Below are positions 49,087-58,912 of a stretch of 62,262 nt of DNA, one piece after another (position 1 is the first letter of the stretch; the number at the start of each line of letters is the position of its first letter). Position numbers and translations under genes: made by a program. The notes below the pieces were generated by a model. The model saw only the letters and a program-made list of their open reading frames with translations. It searched no databases and was not told the DNA's origin. The stretch comes from Noviherbaspirillum malthae (GTDB lineage Bacteria; Pseudomonadota; Gammaproteobacteria; Burkholderiales; Burkholderiaceae_D), in the NCBI RefSeq assembly GCF_015352985.1, contig NZ_JACYXF010000033.1, positions 1-62,262 of the forward strand. Direction: 5' to 3'.

Positions 49087-49761
49087 GTGAATTACACATT
49101 CCAATTCGGAGACGTGCTGGCCGCCTGGCCGCTGCTGCTGAAGGGCGTCTGGGTAACCATCCAGCTTTCCTTCCTGGCCATGGCAATCGGCCTGGTGGTG
49201 GCCATCGTCTGTGCCTGGGGCAAGACCGAGGGCCCGGCGCCGGTGCGCTGGCTGGTCAATGCCTATATCGAAATCATCCGCAACACGCCCTTCCTGGTGC
49301 AGCTGTTCTTTTTCTTCTTCGCATTGCCCGCGCTCGGCCTTCGCTGGTCGGCGCATACCGCCGCACTGACGGCGATGGTGGTCAATCTCGGCGCCTACGC
49401 GACTGAAATCATCCGCGCCGGCATCGAATCCATCCCCAAGGGCCAGATCGAGGCAGGCTTGGCGCTCAGCCTGAACCGGCTGCAGATCTTCCGCTTCATC
49501 ATTCTCAAGCCGGCGCTGCGCGCGATCTTCCCCGCGCTGACCAGCCAGTTCATCCTGCTGATGCTGAGTTCCAGCGTGGTGTCGGCGATCTCCGCCGATG
49601 ACCTCACCTCGGTCGCGGCCAACCTGCAGTCGCAGACGTTCCGCAGTTTCGAAATCTATATCGTGGTGGCGGTCATCTACCTGCTGCTGTCGCTGGCCTT
49701 TTCGGCGCTGTTCAAGCTCATTTCCGGCCGCTGGCTGAGCTATCCGGAGCGCAGATCATGA
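49087..49761 (+). CDS. ABC permease, polar amino acid transporter type (subunit 1)
   Basis: 224 residues from GTG at 49087 with GGGAG 6 bases upstream; an earlier ATG at 49000 would lie inside the operator. HisM/GlnP-type features: AYIEIIRNTPFLVQLFFFFF near 60 and the EAA loop AGIESIPKGQIEAGLALSLN near 115-134. In the kgu-like operon it would form the inner-membrane pore with the next permease. The amino-acid-type family is unexpected for a sugar acid. Confidence 0.9.
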   Translation: MNYTFQFGDVLAAWPLLLKGVWVTIQLSFLAMAIGLVVAIVCAWGKTEGPAPVRWLVNAYIEIIRNTPFLVQLFFFFFALPALGLRWSAHTAALTAMVVNLGAYATEIIRAGIESIPKGQIEAGLALSLNRLQIFRFIILKPALRAIFPALTSQFILLMLSSSVVSAISADDLTSVAANLQSQTFRSFEIYIVVAVIYLLLSLAFSALFKLISGRWLSYPERRS

Positions 49762-50411
49762 GAACCTTCGGCATCGGCGATTTGTGGTTCATTCTCGAAG
49801 CCGCCCAATGGACGGTGGCGCTGTCCCTGATCGCCTTCATCGGCGGCGCGCTCGGCGGCCTCGCCATTGCGCTGAGCCGCACCTCCGACCTGCCCTTGCT
49901 GCGCAACGCATCGCGGGTCTTCATCCTCGTTTTCCAGGGCACGCCGCTGCTGCTGCAGCTGTTCCTGGTGTTCTTCGGCGCACCGGTGCTCGGATTCGAC
50001 ATCAATCCCTGGGTGGCGGCCGGCGTTGCCCTGATTCTCAATACCAGCGCCTTCCTCGGCGAAATCTGGCGCGGCTGCATCGAGGCAATTCCGCGCGGCC
50101 AGTGGGAGGCGGCGGAAGCGCTGAACCTGTCCTACAAATCGCGCATGATGAAGGTGATCCTGCCGCAGGCCTTCAAGATCGCGCTGCCGCCCACGGTGGG
50201 CTACATGGTGCAGATCATCAAGGGCACCTCGCTGGCGGCGATCATCGGCTTCACTGAAATCACGCGCGCCGGGCAGATCATCAACAATGCGACCTTCCAG
50301 CCGCTGATCGTGTTCAGCGCGGTGGCGGTCATTTATTTCCTGCTCTGCTGGCCGCTGTCGCTGCTGGCCGGGCACATGGAAAGGCGGCGCAGTGCCGCGC
50401 TGGCACGCTGA
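49758..50411 (+). CDS. ABC permease, polar amino acid transporter type (subunit 2)
   Basis: 217 residues overlapping subunit 1 by 4 bases (ATGA). VFILVFQGTPLLLQLFLVFF near 54-73 and the EAA loop GCIEAIPRGQWEAAEALNLS near 112-131 mark it as the second HisQ/HisM-type permease. Five predicted membrane helices. Confidence 0.9.
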   Translation: MRTFGIGDLWFILEAAQWTVALSLIAFIGGALGGLAIALSRTSDLPLLRNASRVFILVFQGTPLLLQLFLVFFGAPVLGFDINPWVAAGVALILNTSAFLGEIWRGCIEAIPRGQWEAAEALNLSYKSRMMKVILPQAFKIALPPTVGYMVQIIKGTSLAAIIGFTEITRAGQIINNATFQPLIVFSAVAVIYFLLCWPLSLLAGHMERRRSAALAR

Positions 50412-50494
50412 AGGCATTCACGTCGCTTTTCGACACCCTACATCTTGAACAACACATCGCCAGATCGATGACAGACGACCACAGGAGACTTGCC

Positions 50495-51304
50495 ATGACC
50501 TTCTTATCCAAACGCCGCCTTGTAACTTCATCCATGCTTGCGCTTGGCATCGCCGCGCTGGGCATCAACGCTTCGCCGGTATCCGCGCAGACAGTGGCCG
50601 ACATCAAGAAAAAGGGCGAGCTCACGGTCGGCATGCTGGTCGATTTCCCGCCCTACGGCATCCTCAACAGCAGCAACCAGCCCGACGGCTACGACGCCGA
50701 TGTGGCGCGCCTGCTGGCCAAGGACATGGGCGTCAATCTCAAGCTGGTGCCGGTGACCGGCCCCAACCGCATTCCCTTCCTGCTGACCAACAAGGTCGAC
50801 GTGCTGGTGGCGTCGCTGGCGGTGACGCCGGAGCGCTCGAAGCAGGTGCAGTTCTCGCAGCCCTATGCGGCGGCCACCATCGTGGTCTACGGCAGCAAGA
50901 AGGCCAACGTCAAGGCGGCGCCCGACCTGAAGGGTGTGCGCGTGGGCGTGGCCCGCGCCAGCACCCAGGATATCGCGCTGACCGCAGTCGCACCGGAAGG
51001 CACAGAGATCCGCCGCTTTGATGACGACGCTTCTGCCATGCAGGCGCTGATGTCCGGACAGGTGGATGCGATCGGCTGCTCCACCACGGTGGCGGCCCAG
51101 ATCGAAAAGCGCGTACCCGCCAACAGCTTCGAAAACAAGTTCGTGCTGCGCCAGCAGGTGATGGGCATTGCCATGCGTCCCGGTCAGGCCGAGCTGCAGA
51201 AAGCGGTGGATGATTTCGTCGCCCGCAACAAGGCCAACGGCGAGCTCAACAAGCTGTACCGCAAATGGCTGGAGACCGACATGCCGGCCATGTCCGGAAG
51301 CTGA
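50495..51304 (+). CDS. ABC substrate-binding protein, SBP_bac_3 (amino acid) family
   Basis: 269 residues from the ATG at 50495 (AGGAGA upstream). Signal to about 32 (INASPVSAQ). KKKGELTVGMLVDFPPYGIL at the mature start and LAVTPERSKQVQFSQPYAAA, whose Arg normally holds the ligand carboxylate, are standard for the family. The position under PtxS-type operators and before kgu-like enzymes suggests it binds 2-ketogluconate or a related keto-aldonate rather than an amino acid. That specificity is inferred. Confidence 0.88.
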   Translation: MTFLSKRRLVTSSMLALGIAALGINASPVSAQTVADIKKKGELTVGMLVDFPPYGILNSSNQPDGYDADVARLLAKDMGVNLKLVPVTGPNRIPFLLTNKVDVLVASLAVTPERSKQVQFSQPYAAATIVVYGSKKANVKAAPDLKGVRVGVARASTQDIALTAVAPEGTEIRRFDDDASAMQALMSGQVDAIGCSTTVAAQIEKRVPANSFENKFVLRQQVMGIAMRPGQAELQKAVDDFVARNKANGELNKLYRKWLETDMPAMSGS

Positions 51305-51315
51305 GCGGGGCTGCC

Positions 51316-52101
<786 letters not shown>

Positions 52102-52118
52102 AATTACGCTATCCGACA

Positions 52119-52919
52119 ATGAATCAGTTTTCCGCCGTTTTCATTTCCCTGTCCTCCTTCGGCGCCGCCGAAGTCGGGCGTCACGGCCAGCTCTGGTTCG
52201 CCCGGCTTGCGCATGAAGCCGGCGCCGACGGCGTGGAGGTGCGCGGAGAATTGCTGCGGGACCTCGGCGGCGAATCCGGCGAGGTCGATGACCTTGCCGG
52301 CGGCTTGCGCGGGATGAAGCTGCGCGTCGTGTACTCCAGCCCTGAGGGCATGTTCGGAGAGGACGGCGAACTCGATACGGCGGCAATCAACCGGGGCTTG
52401 AGCATTGCAAGCCGTCTCGGTGCTGCGCGGCTGAAGATGTCGATCGGGAAGTTCAGCCCGGCATCGATCGCTTCTCTTCCTGTGTTGAAGACCCAGTTGA
52501 ACAAATCCGCCATCGAACTAGTTATCGAAAACGACCAGACCGATACTGCAGGCACCCTCGGCGCGCTCCGGAAATTTTTCAGAGCGGCGGATGCGGCCGG
52601 GCTTGCGCTGCCGATGACCTTCGACATGGGCAACTGGCACTGGGCGGGTGAATGCCCGCAGCAGGCAGCATCGGTCTTTGGCTCGCGCGTTGCCTACATT
52701 CACTGCAAGGGCGTGCAGCATCAGGCGCAGCGCTGGGCCGCGGTGCCGATGACGCGGTCGAGCGCCGCATGGCGGTCGATACTGGGCGCACTGCCGAACG
52801 GCCTGCCGTGCGCCATCGAATATCCGCTGATCGGCGATGACCTGCTCGCCGTGACGCAATCCGAAATCAGCAGCCTGCGCGCCATCGCGGCGGCGGACGC
52901 CGAGGAGACAATGCAATGA
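52119..52919 (+). CDS. kguE: Sugar-phosphate isomerase/epimerase-like TIM barrel (KguE-like)
   Basis: 266 residues, xylose-isomerase-like AP-endonuclease-2 fold: ADGVEVRGELLRD near 35, metal-site Glu in LVIENDQTDT near 132, GNWHWAGECP near 170, AYIHCKGVQ near 190 and CAIEYPLIGDDLL near 230. Position directly before the kinase and reductase of a PtxS-controlled operon matches kguE of Pseudomonas, whose exact reaction is not settled. It overlaps the kinase start by 4 bases. Confidence 0.8.
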   Translation: MNQFSAVFISLSSFGAAEVGRHGQLWFARLAHEAGADGVEVRGELLRDLGGESGEVDDLAGGLRGMKLRVVYSSPEGMFGEDGELDTAAINRGLSIASRLGAARLKMSIGKFSPASIASLPVLKTQLNKSAIELVIENDQTDTAGTLGALRKFFRAADAAGLALPMTFDMGNWHWAGECPQQAASVFGSRVAYIHCKGVQHQAQRWAAVPMTRSSAAWRSILGALPNGLPCAIEYPLIGDDLLAVTQSEISSLRAIAAADAEETMQ

Positions 52920-53872
52920 AACAAGCTCTCGATGTGGTGACTTTCGGCGAAGCGATGCTGCTGCTGGTGACGGACCGCCCGGGGCCGATCGAGGACGCCG
53001 AAACACTGCACAAGCGCACCGCAGGCGCCGAAACGAATGTCGCTATCGGACTGGCGCGGCTCGGCTTCAAGGTGGGCTGGTCCAGCCGCCTGGGCACCGA
53101 CTCCATGGGCCGCTATCTGCTCAAGGCGATGCAGAACGAAGGCATCGACTGCTCGCATGTGGTCTGCGATCAGGAGCAGCGTACCGGATTCCAGTTCAAG
53201 GGCCGCGTCACCGACGGCAGCGATCCGCCGGTGGAATACCACCGCAAGGGTTCCGCCGCCAGCCGGATGACGGTCGCCGATATCGATGTGCCCTGGCTGC
53301 AGTCGGCGCGCCACCTGCACGCGACCGGCGTGTTCGCCGCCATATCCGATTCCTGCCGCGAGGCGGCCCTCGCCGCCATGACATTGATGCGCGAGGCGGG
53401 ACGCACCGTCTCCTTCGATCCCAACCTGCGCCCCACCTTGTGGGCCACCCCGGAGCTGATGCGGGACAGCATCAACCGCATGGCGGCGCATGCCCAATGG
53501 GTATTGCCCGGCCTGGAAGAAGGCCGCTTTCTTACCGGCGAGCAGACGCCCGAAGGCATTGCCCGCTTCTACCGGGAACGCGGCGCAGAACTCGTGGTCG
53601 TCAAGCTCGGCGCGGACGGCGCCTACTACGACGGCGAATTTGGGAATGAAAGATCAAGCGGCTATGCGCCGGGCTTCCCGGTCGAGGAGGTGATCGATAC
53701 CGTCGGCGCCGGCGACGGCTTCGCCGTCGGCATCGTCAGCGCGCTGCTGGAAGGATTGCCGCTTACACAGGCGGTACGCCGGGCTACATGGATAGGCGCA
53801 CGCGCGGTGCAGGTACTCGGCGACACCGAAGGCTTGCCGACGAGGGCGCAGCTGACCGAAGCGGGCATGTAG
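52916..53872 (+). CDS. kguK: PfkB-family sugar kinase, probable 2-ketogluconate kinase (KguK)
   Basis: 318 residues. N-terminal substrate region FGEAMLLLVTDRPGPIEDAE and RTAGAETNVAIGLARLGFKV near 38-57; C-terminal PfkB signature IDTVGAGDGFAVGIVSALLE near 260-279 with the catalytic Asp. Sequence alone would allow 2-keto-3-deoxygluconate kinase, but the neighbours (PtxS-type repressor, kguE- and kguD-like genes) favour phosphorylation of 2-ketogluconate at C6. The next gene starts immediately after the stop. Confidence 0.82.
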   Translation: MKQALDVVTFGEAMLLLVTDRPGPIEDAETLHKRTAGAETNVAIGLARLGFKVGWSSRLGTDSMGRYLLKAMQNEGIDCSHVVCDQEQRTGFQFKGRVTDGSDPPVEYHRKGSAASRMTVADIDVPWLQSARHLHATGVFAAISDSCREAALAAMTLMREAGRTVSFDPNLRPTLWATPELMRDSINRMAAHAQWVLPGLEEGRFLTGEQTPEGIARFYRERGAELVVVKLGADGAYYDGEFGNERSSGYAPGFPVEEVIDTVGAGDGFAVGIVSALLEGLPLTQAVRRATWIGARAVQVLGDTEGLPTRAQLTEAGM

Positions 53873-54850
53873 ATGAACACGGCGCCGCGCAAGAAGGTTC
53901 TGGTATTTCGCGAAATGCCGCCGGACCAGCTGGCGCGCCTTCAGGCTGTTCATGACGTCACGGTAGCCAATCCGCGCAAGCCGGATCAACTCGCCCTGTT
54001 CGAGGCGACGCTGCCTGTCACACATGGGCTGATCGGTTCCAGCTATGCAATCGGTCCCGAGCTGCTGGCGCGCGCCGCCCGTCTCGAAGTGATTTCCAGC
54101 ATTTCGGTCGGAGTCGACAACTATGCGCTGCCCGCGCTGCGCGAGCGCGGCATCCTGCTCTGCCATACGCCCGGCGTGCTGACCGAGACCACGGCCGACA
54201 CCATCTTTGCGCTGGTCATGGCGACATCGCGGCGGCTGGTGGAACTGGCGCTGCATGTGCGGGAAGGCCGCTGGGACCGCAACATCGGAGAAGACCTGTT
54301 CGGCTGGGATGTGCATGGCAAGACGCTCGGCATCATCGGCTTCGGGCGCATCGGACAGGCGGTGGCGCGGCGTGCCGCGCTCGGTTTCAACATGCGGGTG
54401 CTGTACTGCGGACGGCGCGAGTCGGACATGCCGGAGCTTTCCGGCAAGGCCACGCGCGTCACGCAGGAGGCCTTGCTTGCGGTTTCCGACATCGTCGTGC
54501 TGACGCTGCCGCTCACTGCACAGACGCGCGGCCTGATCGGCAGGCGCGAGCTGCAGTCAATGAAGCCGGGAGCGATCCTGATCAACAGCGCACGCGGCCC
54601 CATCGTGCAGGAGGATGCGCTGCTCGAGGCATTGAACCAGGGACATCTGCGGGCGGCGGGGCTCGACGTGTTCTCCGTCGAACCCTTGCCGCTCGATTCA
54701 CCGCTACGCCTGCACCCGCGCGTCACCGCCCTGCCGCATATCGGATCGGCGACGCACGAGACCCGCTACAGGATGGCCGAACTGGCAACGACCAATCTGC
54801 TGCAGGCGCTGGCCGGTGAGCGGCCGCCGGCACTGTATGCGCTTGATTGA
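53873..54850 (+). CDS. kguD: 2-hydroxyacid dehydrogenase, probable 2-keto-6-phosphogluconate reductase (KguD)
   Basis: 325 residues, D-isomer-specific 2-hydroxyacid dehydrogenase. NAD(P) motif IIGFGRIGQAVARRAALGF near 153-171, catalytic Arg in INSARGPIVQEDAL near 240, Glu in LDVFSVEPLPLD near 267, His in ALPHIGSATHETR near 288. It would reduce 2-keto-6-phosphogluconate to 6-phosphogluconate for the Entner-Doudoroff or pentose-phosphate route. It is also close to GhrB/TkrA-type reductases, so direct reduction of 2-ketogluconate is the main alternative. Last gene of the operon. Confidence 0.83.
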   Translation: MNTAPRKKVLVFREMPPDQLARLQAVHDVTVANPRKPDQLALFEATLPVTHGLIGSSYAIGPELLARAARLEVISSISVGVDNYALPALRERGILLCHTPGVLTETTADTIFALVMATSRRLVELALHVREGRWDRNIGEDLFGWDVHGKTLGIIGFGRIGQAVARRAALGFNMRVLYCGRRESDMPELSGKATRVTQEALLAVSDIVVLTLPLTAQTRGLIGRRELQSMKPGAILINSARGPIVQEDALLEALNQGHLRAAGLDVFSVEPLPLDSPLRLHPRVTALPHIGSATHETRYRMAELATTNLLQALAGERPPALYALD

Positions 54851-54859
54851 GCTATTCCT

Positions 54860-56440
54860 CTACCGCTGAACTTTGACCTGGATCGTGCTGCGCGCTTCGA
54901 TGTTCGAGGTGTCATAGGCAATGGCGGTCAGGTTGTACGTTCCGCTCAGCCGGCGCGTGCTCCAGCTATAGTCCAGCGCGCCGCCTGCGGCCGTCGCCAC
55001 CCGGTTCCCATTGATCATCAATACGACTTTCGATACGGCCCGGTTGTCGCTTGCGCGTACCGACACCCGGACGGTGCCGGAAACCACTGCCCCGTTTTTC
55101 GGGCTCGCAAAGTAAACCTTTGGTGCCGTTGTGTCGGCACTCGGTGCTGGTGCTGGTGCTGGTGCTGGTGCTGGTGCTGGTGCTGGTGTTGGTGTTGGTG
55201 TTGGCGTCGGTGCCATCGCTTCATACGCGCCGATATCGATCTGCCCCTCAACCGGCCTTTGCTCGCCAGACGCGACATGCTTGTACTGCGACACTGCGGT
55301 CAGCGACACGCCTGTCCGCGAATTGCCGGCCGGAGATCCTGCGTTGATGACAGGCGACCCGGCCGCCGGGTGCAGGTCATAAGCGGCGCGATTCACGAAC
55401 GCCGGGCTGAGCGATCGGTAGTTGGTTTTATCGATGGCCGATACCTGAGTCGTGGCTTCTCCGACACCCGAGAATATATTGTTCTGCATGAGGATCGGCG
55501 TCGTTACCGATGATCCGACCAGAATGAACGTGCCGCGCGTGCTGTCGTTATTGAGGAATGTGTTGTTCACCACATAAAGATCCTGGGCGGGATTCGTCAC
55601 CCCCTCCTCGCCGAAGGCCAGCATGCCCGGATTCTGGTTCATCGAAGGCTGTTCGATCACATTGCCGATGACATACGCCGTGCCTGCATTGGGCAGATCG
55701 ATTTCATAGCTTGGCTGTCCGCTAGCCGCGCTGCCTGCCTGGCCGGGCACCGTGCTTGAGAAGCGGTTGTACAGAATCGTATTGGTGTGCGCGCGCGACT
55801 TGAGGTTGTGGCCGACGTTGGCATCGTGCGAATAGTTGTGGCGGAACACCAGGCTTCTTGCCTGGCCGATGTAGAGGTTGTGCGAGTAGCCATCGCCGTA
55901 GCCGTTGTGCGCGAACTCGGTGTTCTCGATCAGGATGTCGGATGCCGTGTTGACGCCCGAGAGTATGCCGTTTTCATTGTCGTGCAGGTAGCTGCCGCGC
56001 AGGGTGAACCCGGTACCCTCGAGCCGAAGCGCAGCGCCGTTGCGATCCGGGACCTTGGCGCCGAACATCTCGACATTTTCAATCGTGATGCCATTGCCGA
56101 CGACGACCCATGTTCCCTTGCCCATCGCATTCTTGCCGCCCGCGTCGATCTTCGGGCGTCCATTCACGCCGCGAATGGTCAGGTTATGCGCATAGATGCC
56201 GCAGACATCCCCGGTATAGGCCACCGATCCATCGATCTCGATGATGTCGCCTGCCTGGGCGGCGGCAAAGGCTTTGCACGGGGCTGCATACGGCTTTCCC
56301 GGGCCGACCGCCAAGGTGGCAGCGAACGCGGTGCCGGCCATGCCCGCGAAAAGCAGAGCGATGGAGGCGGCGATGGTGCTGCGCTTCGAACCAGGAAAAT
56401 GAAACAAGGGACAGGGTTGGAAATTGGCTGCGGTGGTCAT
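54860..56440 (-). CDS. Secreted right-handed beta-helix protein with Ig-like C-terminal domain
   Basis: 526 residues from the ATG at 56440 (GGAAG upstream). A signal region ends near 39 (FAGMAGTAFA). Residues about 40-400 are parallel beta-helix repeats (NLTIRGVNGRPKIDAGGKNA, ITIENVEMFGAKV, FTLRGSYLHDNENGILSGVN, YVVNNTFLNND), as in pectate-lyase-like or alginate-epimerase-like proteins. Residues about 411-433 are a Pro-Thr/Pro-Ala linker encoded by a hexanucleotide repeat. The last 90 residues (DTTAPKVYFASPKNGAVVSG) form a bacterial Ig-like domain. Likely an extracellular polysaccharide-binding or -degrading protein; catalytic residues not identified. Confidence 0.82.
   Translation of the reverse strand: MTTAANFQPCPLFHFPGSKRSTIAASIALLFAGMAGTAFAATLAVGPGKPYAAPCKAFAAAQAGDIIEIDGSVAYTGDVCGIYAHNLTIRGVNGRPKIDAGGKNAMGKGTWVVVGNGITIENVEMFGAKVPDRNGAALRLEGTGFTLRGSYLHDNENGILSGVNTASDILIENTEFAHNGYGDGYSHNLYIGQARSLVFRHNYSHDANVGHNLKSRAHTNTILYNRFSSTVPGQAGSAASGQPSYEIDLPNAGTAYVIGNVIEQPSMNQNPGMLAFGEEGVTNPAQDLYVVNNTFLNNDSTRGTFILVGSSVTTPILMQNNIFSGVGEATTQVSAIDKTNYRSLSPAFVNRAAYDLHPAAGSPVINAGSPAGNSRTGVSLTAVSQYKHVASGEQRPVEGQIDIGAYEAMAPTPTPTPTPAPAPAPAPAPAPAPSADTTAPKVYFASPKNGAVVSGTVRVSVRASDNRAVSKVVLMINGNRVATAAGGALDYSWSTRRLSGTYNLTAIAYDTSNIEARSTIQVKVQR
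55143..55206 (-). repeat. Hexanucleotide tandem repeat encoding a Pro-Ala linker
   Basis: About ten units of GGTGCT or GGTGTT on the plus strand, encoding alternating Ala-Pro and Thr-Pro in the beta-helix gene. Gain or loss of units stays in frame and changes only linker length. Confidence 0.85.
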
Positions 56441-56655
56441 GATGCTTCCAGGTAAAGGCGATGGCAAAGAATAGTTTCATCACGGAACAGCTGTCAGCTT
56501 GAAACATATCTCGTTCACACTCTTACCTGCAGTTACAGATACGTTAGCTTTACGTCATTGCCAATTGCAAACGCGCTCATGGCGCTCGCGATCAAGGTGT
56601 TTATTGAAGGCAAAGGTTTTTACAACTCGGCCGAGAATGACTTCATCGCCACAAT

Positions 56656-56680
56656 GTTGTAAGATGTCTGTACTTACAAC
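56656..56680. promoter_or_regulatory. Inverted repeat GTTGTAAG/CTTACAAC
   Basis: Perfect 8-base arms separated by 9 bases, about 120 bases before the GntR start at 56798 and within the 357-base gap after the divergent beta-helix gene. A probable operator; the TTGTAAG arm resembles GntR half-sites. Confidence 0.55.
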
Positions 56681-56797
56681 CGCCATCAGATCTCTGTCTG
56701 CATTGCATGCTCGGGTGTCTGCTTATTGCAAGCACATTGAAATGCCCGCCGTAGCGGCCAGCGCATCTGTTAGCCAAACAGGAATCGTGATTTCGCC

Positions 56798-57523
56798 GTG
56801 GCGTCCAAACTTGTTCTTAATGCTCCATACCCGACCAAGAAGCGCGAGAAGCTTGCCGATGTGCTTTATAACGCGATTCTGAAGTCCATCCTCGAAGGCG
56901 AGCTGAAAGAAGGCGATCGTCTTCCCGGAGAAGAGGCGCTGAGCGAGCAGTACCGCGTATCGCGCCCGACCATACGCGAGGCGCTGGCGCGCCTGCGGGC
57001 CGGCGGCATCATCGTCTCGCGCCAGGGTTCAGGCAGCTACGTCGGACGGCCGCAGCAGGCGCCGGCGCTCAGCTTCAGCGAAATCGCCAGCGTCGCCGAC
57101 TTCCAGCGCTGCTACGAATTCCGGCGCGGCATCGAGGCCGGCGCGGCGTACCATGCAGCGCGGATGCGCGAAGATACCGATCTCGAACGCATCCAGTCCG
57201 CCTACCAGCGTTTGCAGGCGGTGATTGCGCGCGGAGACATCGCCGTGGAAGAAGACTTCGCCCTGCACATGGCGATCGCCATGGCGGCGAAGAATCCATT
57301 CTTCCAATCGGTTCTGGAGGCGATACGCAGCCAGACACTGTTCAGCATGTCGCTGTCTCGCAATCTGTCGCGCGAACAGGGACCGCAAAGAATGGCCTCG
57401 GCGGACAAGGAGCACCGGACGATCATCGACGCGATCGTCAGGCAGGATGCCGCCGCCGCATCGGCTGCGATGCGGGCGCATATCAACAACTCGATGATCC
57501 GCATCCTGGGCAGCGACAAATAG
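56798..57523 (+). CDS. FadR-type GntR regulator
   Basis: 241 residues starting at GTG 56798; the ribosome site is weak (AGGAA 13 bases away), so the start is not certain. Winged helix: LYNAILKSILEGELKEGDRL then EEALSEQYRVSRPTIREALA and RQGSGSYVG (about 22-85). FCD domain: YEFRRGIEAGAAYHAA, DFALHMAIAMAAKNPFF, DKEHRTIIDAIVRQD. Followed 124 bases later by a second GntR gene. Targets may include the nearby sugar-acid or beta-helix genes. Confidence 0.88.
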   Translation: MASKLVLNAPYPTKKREKLADVLYNAILKSILEGELKEGDRLPGEEALSEQYRVSRPTIREALARLRAGGIIVSRQGSGSYVGRPQQAPALSFSEIASVADFQRCYEFRRGIEAGAAYHAARMREDTDLERIQSAYQRLQAVIARGDIAVEEDFALHMAIAMAAKNPFFQSVLEAIRSQTLFSMSLSRNLSREQGPQRMASADKEHRTIIDAIVRQDAAAASAAMRAHINNSMIRILGSDK

Positions 57524-57647
57524 GGCCGGAATGGCGCCGGCGCGATGCCGGGCTGGCAGGCAGACTGCCGGTCTCGACTGCAAACCGGCGGTGTAGAATG
57601 AAACCAAGTCCGCTTTTCACCGTATTGATCTGAATGATCTGAATTCC

Positions 57648-58400
57648 ATGGATATCCACACCTCAGTGTCCAACAACCCGAACCGGGGCAATGTCGGCAG
57701 CCTCAGCCGGCAATTGGTCGAACTGCTCAGCGAGCGCATTCAGAACGGCGAATTGAAGGCGGGCGACCGCTTCCCAACAGAGATCGAGCTGATCGAGCAA
57801 TACCGCGTCAGCCGCACCGTGGTGCGCGAAGCGGTGTCCAGCCTGAAGGCCGACGGCCTGGTGGAAACCCGCCACGGCATCGGCACCTTTGTCCTCGAGC
57901 CCAGCCGCCGCGTGCGCGTGGCGACCGACCCGAAGGAAGTGCAGACAATCCGCGAAGTGCTGCAGTTGCTGGAGTTCCGCATCTGCCTGGAGCCGGAAGC
58001 CGCCTACCTCGCCGCGCAGCGCCGCAGCGAGGAGGAACTGCGCAGCATCAAGACCGCGCTCGACGAACTGGTGGAGCAGCGCACGCGCGGCGACGACACC
58101 TCCGGCGCCGACTTCGCATTCCACAACAGCATCGCCGCCGCCAGCGGCAACCGCTACTACGCCGACACCTTCAGTTTCCTCGGCGCGCGCGCGATTCCGC
58201 GCACCCAGGTCCGCACCCATCAATTCCAGCCGTTGCCGCGCCAGCAGTACATGCATATCGTGAATGAACAGCACAAGGCGATTTACGAGGCGATTGCGGA
58301 AGGCAGCGCCGAGCGCGCGCATGAGGCGATGCTGGCGCACCTGACCAGCAGCTTGGAGCGCCTGCGCAATGCAATTGCGGAGGAGCCTCGGGCGACTTAG
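57648..58400 (+). CDS. FadR-type GntR regulator
   Basis: 250 residues from ATG 57648 with no obvious ribosome binding site; GATCTGAAT is repeated just upstream. Winged helix: LLSERIQNGELKAGDRFPTE, then EQYRVSRTVVREAVSSLKAD and RHGIGTFVLEP (about 28-85). FCD domain: LEFRICLEPEAAYLAA near 106, DFAFHNSIAAASGNRYY near 145, NEQHKAIYEAIAEGS near 210. Convergent with the glycerate kinase operon across a repeat block. FCD regulators of this type commonly control hexarate and hexuronate genes, so the gar-like operon is a candidate target. Confidence 0.9.
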   Translation: MDIHTSVSNNPNRGNVGSLSRQLVELLSERIQNGELKAGDRFPTEIELIEQYRVSRTVVREAVSSLKADGLVETRHGIGTFVLEPSRRVRVATDPKEVQTIREVLQLLEFRICLEPEAAYLAAQRRSEEELRSIKTALDELVEQRTRGDDTSGADFAFHNSIAAASGNRYYADTFSFLGARAIPRTQVRTHQFQPLPRQQYMHIVNEQHKAIYEAIAEGSAERAHEAMLAHLTSSLERLRNAIAEEPRAT

Positions 58401-58504
58401 GCATTCTTGCTTAAGACTGCTCTGTTTTTGATAAGAATAGCGGCCACGATTCTGCAGATAGGCGTTGTGCCTGAGTGGCTACGGGCGATCATTTGCAGGT
58501 CGAT

Positions 58505-58860
58505 GGATTGAACCCATGCCCATCCCAACCTTCCCCTTGAAGGGGAAGGAGTGTTCTTTGTTGCTTTGCTGTTCACGTCGCCTATTGCAGGCGACTCCAA
58601 CTTTGCAGGTGCAACGCATGCGCTGCGAAATCCCTGCTACGTCTACCTCACCGTGCTCCCTCCCCTTCAAGGGGAGGGTTGGGGGTGGGGATGGGTTGCA
58701 ACATAGGTAGTTAAAACCCATCCCCCACCTAACCTCCCACCTCGCCGGCCGCCCTTGAAAGGGGAGGAGCATTCTCTACTGTTTTGCCATCCACGTCGCC
58801 GATTGCAAGTGACTCCGACTTCGCAGGCGCAACGCATGCGTTACGAAACGCGCGCTTCCT
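58505..58860. repeat. Intergenic repeat block with paired hairpins (copies D and E)
   Basis: Lies between convergent genes. Copy D: hairpin 1 at 58577-58595 (GTCGCC/GGCGAC), hairpin 2 at 58611-58626 (GCAACGCATGCGCTGC, one mismatch). Copy E: hairpin 1 at 58795-58813 (GTCGC/GTGAC), hairpin 2 with AACGCATGCGTT at 58831-58842. Each is preceded by the C-rich module ACCCATnCCCAnCC...CCCTTGAA(A)GGGG, and a G-rich counterpart lies at 58660-58697. Confidence 0.75.
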
Positions 58861-58912
58861 TCGTCAGCGGCCGCCATTGAATGGGAATGAACGGAGCAAC
58901 GGTTTTTTCAAA

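Noticed and set aside
55143..55206. Tandem repeat considered as a CRISPR or minisatellite array
   Set aside because: Six-base coding repeat without spacers; it simply encodes a Pro-Ala linker.
58505..58860. Hairpin-rich block considered as tRNA or an attachment site
   Set aside because: No cloverleaf, anticodon arm or CCA end, and related blocks occur in several intergenic regions.
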